A stretch of 64,000 nt of DNA. Source: Ignavibacteriota bacterium. GTDB lineage: Bacteria > Bacteroidota > Ignavibacteria > Ignavibacteriales > Melioribacteraceae. Shown one piece after another: positions 9,279-18,273 of the stretch; the stretch's first letter is position 1; each line of letters begins with the position of its first letter. Location of the stretch: positions 186,001-250,000 of the forward strand of contig PAAX01000019.1 in assembly GCA_002698995.1 (NCBI GenBank). Direction: 5' to 3'. The notes under the pieces are model-generated. The model made no database searches. It was not told the origin of the DNA and worked only from the letters and a program-made list of their open reading frames with translations. The translations under genes were made by a program, and so were the position numbers.

Positions 9279-9908
9279 TTATATTTCTCCGCGGAAGGAC
9301 TTTGCTATTACTTCGGCTTTCGAGTTTACATGTAATTTTCTATAGATGTTCTTTGCGTGGGATTTTATTGTTTCGAGTGTATTGCCTAAGTTCGCGGCTA
9401 TCATTTTAAAACTTTGTCCGTCCACCATGCAGGCAACAATTTGTTTTTCTTTTTCTGTAAGCTGACTTTCAATTTTGCTTTTTGGTTTTTCAAAAAAGTT
9501 AAGTAACTTTCTTGCGACTTCGGGTGAAAGAGTGGTACCGCCATTGTAAGTATCTATAATTGCCTGCTTAATTTTTTCAAGCGGAGTATTCTTCATCAAA
9601 TAACCAACCGCGCCGGCTTGTATAGCTCCGAATATTTTATCCGAATCATCAAACACGGTAAGCATGATGATATTCACATCTGGCAATTTTTCTTTTATTA
9701 ATTTGATTGCGTTCAATCCGGATATTCCAGGCAGACCTATATCAAGTAAAATTACATCAACCGGAAAATCATTTTTATCTGCTGCTTTAAGAAAATCCTC
9801 AACCGATTCAACAGCAATATTACAAATAAATTCTTCTCTTGTTGAGATAAACTCAAATAAAGGATTACGTATATCTTCCAAATCTTCTACTATTGCTACT
9901 GAAATCAT
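9279..9908 (-). CDS. NarL/LuxR-family DNA-binding response regulator
   Basis: 209 residues. Receiver domain at 1-120 with the acidic pocket EDLED near the start, phospho-acceptor Asp56 in ILLDIGLPGISG, switch Thr in MLTVFDDS and Lys in LMKNTPL. A GerE/LuxR helix-turn-helix fills ~140-205 (LTEKEKQIVACMVDGQSFKMIAANLGNTLETIKSHAKNIYRKL). It starts 51 bp downstream of the propeller histidine kinase stop on the same strand, so the two form a cognate pair: the kinase phosphorylates Asp56 and this protein regulates transcription. Targets are unknown; the flanking secreted proteins are candidates only by position. Confidence 0.95.
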   Translation of the reverse strand: MISVAIVEDLEDIRNPLFEFISTREEFICNIAVESVEDFLKAADKNDFPVDVILLDIGLPGISGLNAIKLIKEKLPDVNIIMLTVFDDSDKIFGAIQAGAVGYLMKNTPLEKIKQAIIDTYNGGTTLSPEVARKLLNFFEKPKSKIESQLTEKEKQIVACMVDGQSFKMIAANLGNTLETIKSHAKNIYRKLHVNSKAEVIAKSFRGEI

Positions 9909-9959
9909 GTTGCCTATCTAATTAAATAATATTGATTTACAAATACCACAAACGTGGGA

Positions 9960-12900
9960 TCATTTTAGTTCGACGATCAATTGTACTGTTAAACCGTTAT
10001 CATTGATAAAATTAATTTTTCCGTCAATCAATTCTGCTCTATGTTTCATATTCTTTAATCCGCTCCCTTTACTTGCTATCTCATCAGGCAAACCGAAACC
10101 GTTATCAACAACAGACATAATTAGTTTGTCACTATTTTCAGAAATTTTTATTGTTATTAAATCCGCTCCGGAATATTTCACCGCATTATTAATTGCTTCT
10201 TTTAGGATCAGAAAAATATTTTGTCTTAGAGTAACTTTTAAATTTATTTGTGGATTTGATATTCTAATATGGAAATCAATCTTAATTTCTTTACTCGATG
10301 CTAAATCAATCGCGGTACTTTTTATTCTGTCAGTTAGGCTTTCCAGTTTATCGTTTCTCGAATCTATTGACCAGATTACATCGTTCATCACATTAATCAT
10401 TGCACCGCTTTTCGTCTGAATGATTTCACCTTTCTTTTTGATTTTGTCAATATCAGTTTCATAGTTAATCATGCTCGCATTAATAGCAATCTGCGATAAT
10501 GATGAACCTACCTCATCGTGCAGATCGCTTGCAATTTTCAACCTGAGTTTATCCATTTCAAGTTTACGCTGAATTTTTATATAGTAAAATCGATAAGCGA
10601 CAAAAAGAATTATTGAGAGAACCAGTGTATAGAACCAATAAGTTCTGTAAAACGGTGGAGTAACTATTATACTTAGAACTGTCGGTTGGTCATTCCAGAT
10701 TCCGTCATTGTTAGATGCTATTACTTTTAACTTATAATTACCGGGATCTAAATTCGTAAAAGTAGCATAACGAAAATTTTCAAGGTCAATCCAAGTGTCA
10801 TGAAATCCTTCCAGCAAATATTTATAATTATTTCTTTCGGGATCAGTAAACTCAAGTGCTGCAAATGTAAAAGAGAGAATATTTTGGAAATATGAAACTT
10901 CCAATGTATTGTTCTTCAATTTTTTTGGTTCAATTACTTTATCAACCACTTTGATTCTTGTTATCTCTACATGTGGAAGGTTTGAATTGTCTTTTATTTC
11001 CTCCGGTTTGAAATAATTAAATCCGTTTATACCGCCGAAGTAAATTGTTCCGTCGGATGATTTATAACAAGAAGCTTGATTAAATTCGTTGCTCTGCAAA
11101 CCATCACGTTGAGTATAATTCCTAAAAACACGTTTATCGTTTTCTATATAAGATTTTGACAAACCGTTATTAGTACTAATCCATAAATTACCTTGATCGT
11201 CTTCAACGATACCATAAATTAAATTGTTTGCAAGTCCGTCTTCTTCAAGATAAAAAGTAATTTCACCGCTTTCAGGATCGAGTCTGTTTAAGCCTTGGTT
11301 TGTTCCTATCCATATAACTCTGCTGGTTGTGATACAAATGTGATTGATTTTATTGTCACTAATATTATTAGTTCCTTTTCCACTTTTATAGATTTTGATA
11401 TCGATAGGAATAATTTCATCATTAGTTTTTTCGAAATTAACTAGATATAAACCGTCATATGCTGTTGCAACCCATAGATTATCATGGACATCAATCATCA
11501 TATAATTTACGGATTTACTTAATATGTTAGTTTGAGTTTTCCAAATATCATTAAAGTATTGAAAAGTATTTTCAGCGGGATGATAAAAAGCAACACCGCT
11601 TTGTGTAGCGAGCAGTAGATGATTTTTGAAAGGCTCAATTTGTTTAATTCTCATCTTGCGGTTAACAGCAGAATATATTCTGTCATCAAAAAATATTTTT
11701 GAAGTTTGTTTTTCTGAAATGTTGTATTTATAAAGCCCGTCATCGGTTGTAATCCAAACAATACTTCCGTCTTCATACATCGAGAAAACAGTATTCTCAC
11801 TCAAACCGCTTAGGTCAATCTTCGCTAGATTTTGATTTTCTTTTGAAGTAAAAGTTTTGTTAAAGATGTCAATTCCTTTACCGTGTGTACCTATCCAAAG
11901 ATTCGAATCTTTATCAACCATAAATGATCTAACGTAAGGATATGACAAACTTATTTTTTGTTTTTTATCCGCTCTGATGTGTTGAAATTTAGGCGGCTTC
12001 GGGTTGAACTTATTTAGTCCTGCACCCCAAGTCCCCGCCCACATTATTCCGCCTCTATCTTGAAAAATCTTTCTAACATAATTGCCGCTTATACTTTTGG
12101 GATTAGTGTCTTCATTGCGGAAAATCTTATATTCTATATTTTGTATATCCTCTATGAATTTGAATCTTACAATACCGTTTAAGTAAGTGGCAATCCAGAA
12201 TGTAGAATCACTATCTTGATAAGTATCCAATACAATATTCGCAGGAAATGAATTTGGATTATACGGGTCTTTCACAAGTCGAATAATCTTACCGACTTTC
12301 GGATCGAGATAATTCATCCCTTTGCGTGTACCGATCCAAAGTTTTTGATTTTTATCCTCATAAATCGAAACAATAAAGTTTTCAGTTAAGCTGTTATTAT
12401 TATTTTCATCATGATAAAATCTTTCAAAGCTGCTATTAGATTTATTAAATTTATTTAGTCCGTCACCTGTACCAATCCAAATTGTCCCATCTTGTGTAAT
12501 ACAAATTGCCCTGATAAAGTTGTTGCTTAATGATGTGCTATTCTTTGGATCATTTTTATAGAATGTAAATTCATTATTAGTTCTATCATAAATTGAAATG
12601 CCGCCGCCCCAAGTACCGATCCATAAATTTCCATCTTTATCTTCTTTTATATCACGAATTGTATTGTGTGAAAGTGAATTTAGATTTGTCGAATCAGAAA
12701 TGAACCGCGCGACGACGCCGGTATTAAGATCAATTTTGTTTAATCCACCGTATTCGGTTCCGAGCCAAAGATTTTCGTTTTTGTCAAGATGTAAAACATT
12801 AATCCAATTTTCAGATATTGTATTAGAATCGTTGGGATTATTCTTATAAATCTTAAATTCGTAACCATCAAATCTATTTAGCCCATCTTGAGTAGCAACC

Positions 12901-13055
12901 CAAATGAACCCTTTTGAATCCTGCACAATATCAAGAACAACACTTTGAGATAATCCGTCCTCTAACGAATATCTCTCAAAATCAATTTTATCTTGTGAAA
13001 AGGTTGCTGCACTGATTAAAAGAATAAGCAGAAAAGAATTTGAAATAAATTTCAC
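9960..13055 (-). CDS. Two-component-regulator-propeller sensor histidine kinase (HisKA_3 type)
   Basis: 1031 residues. Signal peptide (to about residue 20, TFSQ), then ~650 residues of regulator-propeller repeats with the W-(I/V/L)-(G/A)-T signature (FIWVATQDGLNRF, NLWLGTEYGGLNKI, TIWIGTGDGLNKF and more), forming two seven-bladed periplasmic propellers. A Y_Y_Y domain follows (YKYLLEGFHDTW ... LDPGNYKLKV), then one membrane helix (YWFYTLVLSIILFVAYRFYY). The cytoplasmic end has a HisKA_3 dimerisation domain with the phospho-His in SDLHDEVGSSLSQ and a HATPase (LKEAINNAVKYSG, DNGFGLP, GSGLKNM). Unlike many Bacteroides homologues it is not a hybrid; the regulator is the next gene. In the family such propellers sense periplasmic glycans or other ligands, but no sugar-use locus is adjacent. 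Confidence 0.95.
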   Translation of the reverse strand: MKFISNSFLLILLISAATFSQDKIDFERYSLEDGLSQSVVLDIVQDSKGFIWVATQDGLNRFDGYEFKIYKNNPNDSNTISENWINVLHLDKNENLWLGTEYGGLNKIDLNTGVVARFISDSTNLNSLSHNTIRDIKEDKDGNLWIGTWGGGISIYDRTNNEFTFYKNDPKNSTSLSNNFIRAICITQDGTIWIGTGDGLNKFNKSNSSFERFYHDENNNNSLTENFIVSIYEDKNQKLWIGTRKGMNYLDPKVGKIIRLVKDPYNPNSFPANIVLDTYQDSDSTFWIATYLNGIVRFKFIEDIQNIEYKIFRNEDTNPKSISGNYVRKIFQDRGGIMWAGTWGAGLNKFNPKPPKFQHIRADKKQKISLSYPYVRSFMVDKDSNLWIGTHGKGIDIFNKTFTSKENQNLAKIDLSGLSENTVFSMYEDGSIVWITTDDGLYKYNISEKQTSKIFFDDRIYSAVNRKMRIKQIEPFKNHLLLATQSGVAFYHPAENTFQYFNDIWKTQTNILSKSVNYMMIDVHDNLWVATAYDGLYLVNFEKTNDEIIPIDIKIYKSGKGTNNISDNKINHICITTSRVIWIGTNQGLNRLDPESGEITFYLEEDGLANNLIYGIVEDDQGNLWISTNNGLSKSYIENDKRVFRNYTQRDGLQSNEFNQASCYKSSDGTIYFGGINGFNYFKPEEIKDNSNLPHVEITRIKVVDKVIEPKKLKNNTLEVSYFQNILSFTFAALEFTDPERNNYKYLLEGFHDTWIDLENFRYATFTNLDPGNYKLKVIASNNDGIWNDQPTVLSIIVTPPFYRTYWFYTLVLSIILFVAYRFYYIKIQRKLEMDKLRLKIASDLHDEVGSSLSQIAINASMINYETDIDKIKKKGEIIQTKSGAMINVMNDVIWSIDSRNDKLESLTDRIKSTAIDLASSKEIKIDFHIRISNPQINLKVTLRQNIFLILKEAINNAVKYSGADLITIKISENSDKLIMSVVDNGFGLPDEIASKGSGLKNMKHRAELIDGKINFINDNGLTVQLIVELK

Positions 13056-13178
13056 AATATGCCTGTAACAGTGATTTTTTTGAAGATAAGAATATTATAG
13101 AATAGTTACAGAAATTTATTTCGACATAAGATCCAAGCTTAATAAAATATATTTTACTAAATAGTTAAGTGGATTAAA

Positions 13179-13604
13179 TTACATCTTCACTTTATTGATA
13201 TCTTCAACAGGCAGCCAGTCATCCATATTTCCGTAATTAGATTTATCTATTTCGAATGGCATTATTGGTTTTACATCTACAACTGAAATTAAAACTAAAT
13301 ATCTCTTTCCTCCCCATCTTTTTATCTGTGCTTCGGATAATTCCAACTCTTTTTCATATTTCATAATTAAATTCTTTGATTCTTCTTCTGTCATTTTATC
13401 TGAATTAAAAACCTTACTAACTTTTCCGAATGCTTTTATTTCCCCTTCACCATTATTGTTAATAAAAAAAAGATGATCACCTTCAAATACTTTTCCATAA
13501 GGTAATTTCCTGCCGGTCGCCCCTCTTATAATCATCTTTTTCGTTCCGTTTAATAATTTTTCCAGTTCATTTGCTTTAGTATCCAGATAAACTACATGAT
13601 CCAT
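13179..13604 (-). CDS. ASCH/PUA-like domain protein
   Basis: 141 residues, no signal peptide. MDHVVYLDTKANELEKLLNGTKKMIIRGATGRKLPYGKVFEGDHLFFINN has the pattern of an ASCH/PUA-like beta-barrel: a basic K-MIIRG segment followed by a GDxLFF strand. Later strands (GEIKAFGKVSKVF, RYLVLISVVDVKPI) fit the same fold. Such domains bind RNA or modified bases, and some cleave acylated cytidines, but the function here is not known. It stands alone between the kinase and the divergent cytochrome gene; SD-like AAGGGAAAAG precedes ATG 13604. Confidence 0.6.
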   Translation of the reverse strand: MDHVVYLDTKANELEKLLNGTKKMIIRGATGRKLPYGKVFEGDHLFFINNNGEGEIKAFGKVSKVFNSDKMTEEESKNLIMKYEKELELSEAQIKRWGGKRYLVLISVVDVKPIMPFEIDKSNYGNMDDWLPVEDINKVKM

Positions 13605-13758
13605 AATCTTTTCCCTTTATTATGAAAAATAATTTAGACGCAGATATCTTTAATTGGTTTTCAGTAAATATTGATAAATAATTTAAATGATCGAATTCTG
13701 GAGTTGATTATCTTAATATTATTTGATAAGTTCATTTTAACTAATTAAAGGGGCCCAT

Positions 13759-15090
13759 ATGAATAAGTTAATCGTTTTATTGTTGTTTACAATTGTCTGT
13801 TATTCTCAAACTGCTTCGCAATTAGGTGATTTTAAGTATGAAGATTTCGAAACTCCGCAGTATTGCGGCACATCTTGTCATACCGATTTTTACCAACAGT
13901 GGAAGCAAGCAATGATGTCACAAGCATACACACATCATTGGGATGAAATCGAATATTTTAAACTGGCTGTTCCTCATGCAGAAAAAGACAAAAATGTTGA
14001 AGAGGTTAAAGCAGGATGCAACGGTTGCCATTCACCTATTGCGTATTTAGCCGGAGATGTTCCTCCCCCATTGCCAAGTGCAAACTCAAGAGCAAATGAA
14101 TCGGTTTCGTGCGACGTTTGTCATACTATTACCGGATTTGCCGGAGATACTCCATACAATTTCAATTATATCATGAAACCGGGTAAAGTAAAAAACAGTA
14201 CGAGGAAAGGTGAAATCCAATCACCAGCTCATGAGATAGTTAAGAATGAATTTTTAGGTACGGGAGATTTCTGCGGTATTTGTCATAATGAGAAAAGTCC
14301 TTACGGAGCTTGGGTTAAATCAACTCACTTAGAATGGAAAGAAGGACCTTATTACGAGCAAGGTGTTCAATGCCAGGATTGTCATATGACAAAAGGTGAA
14401 ATGAAGAGTGCATCAATGGGAGCGACTTATAAAGATACAAAACTTCATTTATTCCACGGAGCTCATGATGATTGGAAAGTTAAAGGAACTATCGAAGTTA
14501 GAATTCACCCCGATATAAGAGAAGTTGAACCGGGAGAAGTTGTAAAACTGACTGCTGCATTATTTAATCAAAAAACCGGGCATAAATTTCCAACCGGTTC
14601 TGTTGAAGATAGAATTGTTTGGCTTCATGTTGAAGCTAAAGATTCTAATGGCAAAATCTATCATCTTCCTGTAGATAAAAAAGGCTTTGACGGTGAAGAA
14701 TATACAATTGCAGCAGATGTTCTGGCTTATCAAGATATGGGAATTGCTTTAGATGATCCTAATTTCAAGGGAGTTCAGAGGGATGCTGTGCCTGTTGGTG
14801 ATAGAATTTTTAGAAAGCCATATTTCGATCCTCAAGGAAGAATGACCATTCAACAGTGGAATACAAAATCATTTGGTGTCGATTATAGAATTGGTCCGAA
14901 AGAAACAAAGTTGGAAACATTTACATTTAATCTCCCATTTGATATTGCTGAAGGGAAGGTTGAAGTAACCGCCGCAGTTTATTATCAAAAATTAATTACT
15001 TCGGTCGGTGAATTTTTGGAAGTACCTAAAGATGAAATGGAAACTATAAAAGTCGGTGAACACAAAACTGAATTTACAGTATTTTATTAG
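13759..15090 (+). CDS. Exported multihaem cytochrome c (five haem-binding sites)
   Basis: 443 residues with a signal peptide (MNKLIVLLLFTIVCYSQ). Four canonical CXXCH motifs are visible: CNGCH (87-91), CDVCH (118-122), CGICH (172-176) and CQDCH (205-209). The first site is CGTSCH (36-41), a CX3CH variant. The N-terminal half (YCGTSCHTDFYQQWKQAMMSQAYTHH) is like cytochrome c554-type and multihaem electron carriers. From ~240 to the end the protein is haem-free and beta-rich (TAALFNQKTGHKFPTGSVEDRIVWLHVEA), as in several Ignavibacteria and Deltaproteobacteria cytochromes. It lies 9 bp before the haem-tagged porin gene and is probably co-transcribed, suggesting a periplasm-to-surface electron route. 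The redox partner is not identifiable. Confidence 0.88.
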   Translation: MNKLIVLLLFTIVCYSQTASQLGDFKYEDFETPQYCGTSCHTDFYQQWKQAMMSQAYTHHWDEIEYFKLAVPHAEKDKNVEEVKAGCNGCHSPIAYLAGDVPPPLPSANSRANESVSCDVCHTITGFAGDTPYNFNYIMKPGKVKNSTRKGEIQSPAHEIVKNEFLGTGDFCGICHNEKSPYGAWVKSTHLEWKEGPYYEQGVQCQDCHMTKGEMKSASMGATYKDTKLHLFHGAHDDWKVKGTIEVRIHPDIREVEPGEVVKLTAALFNQKTGHKFPTGSVEDRIVWLHVEAKDSNGKIYHLPVDKKGFDGEEYTIAADVLAYQDMGIALDDPNFKGVQRDAVPVGDRIFRKPYFDPQGRMTIQQWNTKSFGVDYRIGPKETKLETFTFNLPFDIAEGKVEVTAAVYYQKLITSVGEFLEVPKDEMETIKVGEHKTEFTVFY

Positions 15091-15099
15091 GAGATAAAG

Positions 15100-16278
15100 A
15101 TGAAAAATAGTTTAATCAAATTATTATTACCGCTTTTTATATTTTTATTAATTGCTGAAACAGTTTCAGCAATTCCGGCATTCGGAAGAAAATATAATAT
15201 GAGTTGTACAACATGCCATTCCCCTTTTCCAAGATTGAAAGATTACGGTGATGAGTTTGCATGAAACGGTTTTGTACTTTCCGATAAAGAGAATCCACGT
15301 TATTATGTTGAAACCGGGGATGAGAATTTATCATTAATAAGAGATTTCCCTATAGCTGTAAGGCTTGAAGGACTTGTAACTTATAACAACAACAATTCCG
15401 AAAAGAGTGATTTTAATGCTCCTTATAATCTAAAACTTCTTTCAGGTGGTGAATTTGCGCCGAATATTTCATACTATTTCTACTTCTTTTTAAGTGAAAG
15501 AGGTGAAGTTGCCGGTGTTGAAGATGCATTTATAATGTTCAATAATCTTTTTGGAACTGAACTTGATTTGTATGTAGGACAGTTTCAGGTTTCCGATCCA
15601 TTGTTTAAACGTGAATTAAGATTGACGTTTGATGATTACCATATCTACAAAAATAAAATCGGTAATTCTAGAATCGATCTAACTTATGATAGAGGTATAA
15701 TGCTTACCTACGGTTTTGATACAGGAACAGATATTATTGTTGAAGTTTTGAACGGAACTGGTATAGGTGATGCCGACGGTCAGAGAAATTTTGATTTTGA
15801 TAAACATAAAAACTTTGCCGGTCGATTATCCCAAGATATAGGTGATTACATTAGAATTGGTGCTTTCGGCTATTGGGGAAAAGAAGATCTAGATGATGGA
15901 GTAAATCTATTTACAAATGAAGTTTACATGGTTGGTCCCGATTTAACTCTTGCCTTTAATGACATTGTAGAAATTAATTTTCAATATTTATTGAGAAATG
16001 ATAAACAGCCTTTGAATCCAACACTTATTAAAGATGCAGTTGAAACAAAAGGAATGATGGGTGAATTTATTTTAACTCCAAACGGTGATAAAAGCAAATG
16101 GTACGCTGCTGCTTTATATAACTGGCAGAAATCTGATTTAGCAGCTTATGATATTTCAAGAGTTACCGGACATTTAGGATGGGTCTTGAGAACTAATCTT
16201 CGTTTGTACGGCGAATTTACTTATGATGCAGAATTTAAATACGGGCAATTTGGTGTAGGATTTGTTTCTGCTTTCTAA
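15100..16278 (+). pseudogene. Haem-tagged outer-membrane porin interrupted by in-frame TGA
   Basis: ATG 15100 follows TTAGGAGATAAAG. The frame reads signal peptide (LLLPLFIFLLIAETVSA), a single haem site MSCTTCHSPFPRLKDYGDEFA, then TGA at 15262-15264 (codon 55), and continues open to TAA 16276-16278 with a convincing beta-barrel product: alternating strands, many aromatic ends and a C-terminal Phe (GFVSAF) as in BAM-dependent porins. Without the stop it would be a ~392-residue haem-porin. One GGA-to-TGA change would explain it, since Gly in FA-G-NGF suits the motif. No frameshift is present and codon use after the stop is normal, so the event is recent, a sequence error, or read through. An internal ATG at 15535 would give only a partial barrel. 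Confidence 0.75.
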
Positions 16279-16312
16279 TATTATTTTTTTATGCAATTAC
16301 AATTTTTCACTT

Positions 16313-16347
16313 AAACCTCCGAGGTTTTAAAAACCTCGGAGGTTTTA
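16313..16347. repeat. AAACCTCCGAGGTTTT inverted repeat between convergent genes
   Basis: AAACCTCCGAGGTTTT and AAAACCTCGGAGGTTT are perfect reverse complements, giving a long hairpin; each half is also palindromic. It sits between the porin stop (plus) and the AGE-protein stop (minus) and ends in T/A runs, so it may act as a bidirectional terminator. Just after it (16380-16412) the phrase CGTCTATACGT occurs twice. Confidence 0.8.
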
Positions 16348-16419
16348 AATAAACTTTTCAATCCAACATCTCAACTACTCTACGTCTATACGTTTCTGCG
16401 TCTATACGTCTCAACATTT

Positions 16420-18201
16420 TTACTTAACAAACAGCATCTTTTTAACAGAAGTAAAATTTCCAGCTTGTAATTTATAGAGATACATTCCGCTTGTTAAACT
16501 GCCGGCATTAAAATTAACAGAGTAATTTCCTGCTGATTTTTGTTCGTTTACAAGAGACGCAATCTCATTGCCGAGTATGTCATAAACCTTTAAAGATACA
16601 TACTCATTACTCGGTACTGAATACTCAATACTGGTAGTAGGATTAAACGGATTAGGATAATTCTGATAAAGCTTAAAATCATCTGCTAATAATTTATTTT
16701 CTTTCGGTACATTTACCGGATTAGTAACTTCAAAAGTTACAGTAAATTCACCTCCAACTTCAGGAGACAAAATTAATATTCTTTTTTGAGGATCATAATT
16801 TGTATATACATTATCATTGTGATTAACACCGGTAATAATAAGATCAGAACTTATTGCTAAAGGATTGAGATTTACTGTTCTTTCTTGATTATAAGGTTCA
16901 AAATAATAATGAAGCGTTAACTGATTATTCGTTAAGAAAAACGTACCGTATAAATAGTTATAATAACCTAATTCAATTGAGTGGTAACCGGCTTTTCCGC
17001 CGCTCCCCTTGTGCTCGCCCCAAGTCTCATCTCCGTATCTAGTTCTATTTTCATAAACCTCGCCATATACATGATCAACAAAATAATTCATAAAAAAATG
17101 ATTTGTTTCATCTGCCATTTGGAGATACTTTTCATCATTAGTTAATTCATACATCTGCAAACCTGCAACTACAGCCTGCTCCATCTGCCACCAAGCTTTT
17201 GCCGTATCGGGATTTCCCCACATCTGCATTTCGCCCGTTACTCTGTTGTAATCTTTATATGGTCCGCCGAATTCATGATCATACCCTTTTTCTAATACAT
17301 CATTAATGAGTTTTTTTGCTGCATCCAGATATTGACTATTAGGAGCGTAATGATAAATTCTGGCAAAACACCAGGCTGTTTTAAGCACATGCCCCATAAT
17401 GGTTAATGTTTCATTCGATTTTGGCTGCCAAGATGAATTGTATTCTTCTGCAAATCCAATAGCTTGATCGTCCATACTTGCTACCAAATGATTAAGCATA
17501 TTGTCCGCAATTTTTTCCATCTTATTTAAGTATACAGGATCTTGAGTCATTAAATAAAGATATAAAAGATGAGTTGTGATTGCATCAACAGTAGCATTAA
17601 AACTCTTGTCATTCTTGCTGCTCCAGTTTCTTGAGGCATAATCATAATAACCAAAATTTACTGGATCATTATCCCATAAATTTTCTTCATTGCTGTTGTA
17701 TCCTTTCATCAGCCAATTGAATATTGATGTGTCCCCGGTTACTTCATAATAAGCACTAATTCCAAGCAATGCATAATGCTGATAAAAAGCTGTCTTATTT
17801 TGATTGATATTAACCGGATTTCCATTCTGATCAATTTCATTAAACCAGCCGCCGTATGTATTATCCCATGCATTAGTAAACATAAACTCAAGTGCTTCTT
17901 TTGCTTTATCAAGATATTCTTTTTTTCCTGTTACTTGATACGCTCTTGTTAAACCGTATGCATTTCTGGATTGTGTAAGCATATTTTTATTCAGTCCCCA
18001 ATTAGAAATAACAGAGCCGGTTTTGCTGATATTAGTATAAAATCCCCCTGAATTATTATCCCATGTATTCATCCAGAAAGATGCACAGCTATCAATCAAT
18101 CCAATATTCTTTTCCGGTTTAATTAAATAAGGTGATTTTAATTGGTATTGCGAAAATATCGAAGTGCTGAGCAATAGCAATAATAGTAAATAGTTTTTCA
18201 T
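16420..18201 (-). CDS. Secreted AGE-family (N-acylglucosamine 2-epimerase-like) protein with T9SS tail
   Basis: The chosen start is ATG 18201, which opens directly into a signal peptide (MKNYLLLLLLLSTSIFSQ); a longer frame from 18243 adds 14 non-signal residues. The ~593-residue product has an (alpha/alpha)6 barrel at about 25-430 with AGE/cellobiose 2-epimerase motifs (WDNNSGGFYTNI, YGGWFNEIDQNG, KTAFYQHYALLGISAYYEVTGD, GHVLKTAWCFARIY, KAWWQMEQAVVAGL). It then has a beta linker and a T9SS sorting domain (YPNPFNPTTSIEY ... MYLYKLQAGNFTSVKKMLFVK). AGE-fold enzymes epimerise or isomerise sugars, or act as glucuronyl-type hydrolases; an exported one would act on extracellular oligosaccharides. 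The exact reaction cannot be assigned. Confidence 0.82.
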   Translation of the reverse strand: MKNYLLLLLLLSTSIFSQYQLKSPYLIKPEKNIGLIDSCASFWMNTWDNNSGGFYTNISKTGSVISNWGLNKNMLTQSRNAYGLTRAYQVTGKKEYLDKAKEALEFMFTNAWDNTYGGWFNEIDQNGNPVNINQNKTAFYQHYALLGISAYYEVTGDTSIFNWLMKGYNSNEENLWDNDPVNFGYYDYASRNWSSKNDKSFNATVDAITTHLLYLYLMTQDPVYLNKMEKIADNMLNHLVASMDDQAIGFAEEYNSSWQPKSNETLTIMGHVLKTAWCFARIYHYAPNSQYLDAAKKLINDVLEKGYDHEFGGPYKDYNRVTGEMQMWGNPDTAKAWWQMEQAVVAGLQMYELTNDEKYLQMADETNHFFMNYFVDHVYGEVYENRTRYGDETWGEHKGSGGKAGYHSIELGYYNYLYGTFFLTNNQLTLHYYFEPYNQERTVNLNPLAISSDLIITGVNHNDNVYTNYDPQKRILILSPEVGGEFTVTFEVTNPVNVPKENKLLADDFKLYQNYPNPFNPTTSIEYSVPSNEYVSLKVYDILGNEIASLVNEQKSAGNYSVNFNAGSLTSGMYLYKLQAGNFTSVKKMLFVK

Positions 18202-18273
18202 AACCGTAATAAAGTTTTTTGTAGTTGAATTAAATATAACCAATTGTGAAATGAGATTATGTCATTTATGATT

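Noticed and set aside
15262-15264. UGA as selenocysteine or a reassigned codon
   Set aside because: No convincing SECIS-like hairpin follows; UGA ends folC, the RpiB-like gene and GT9 normally in this window, so reassignment is not supported.
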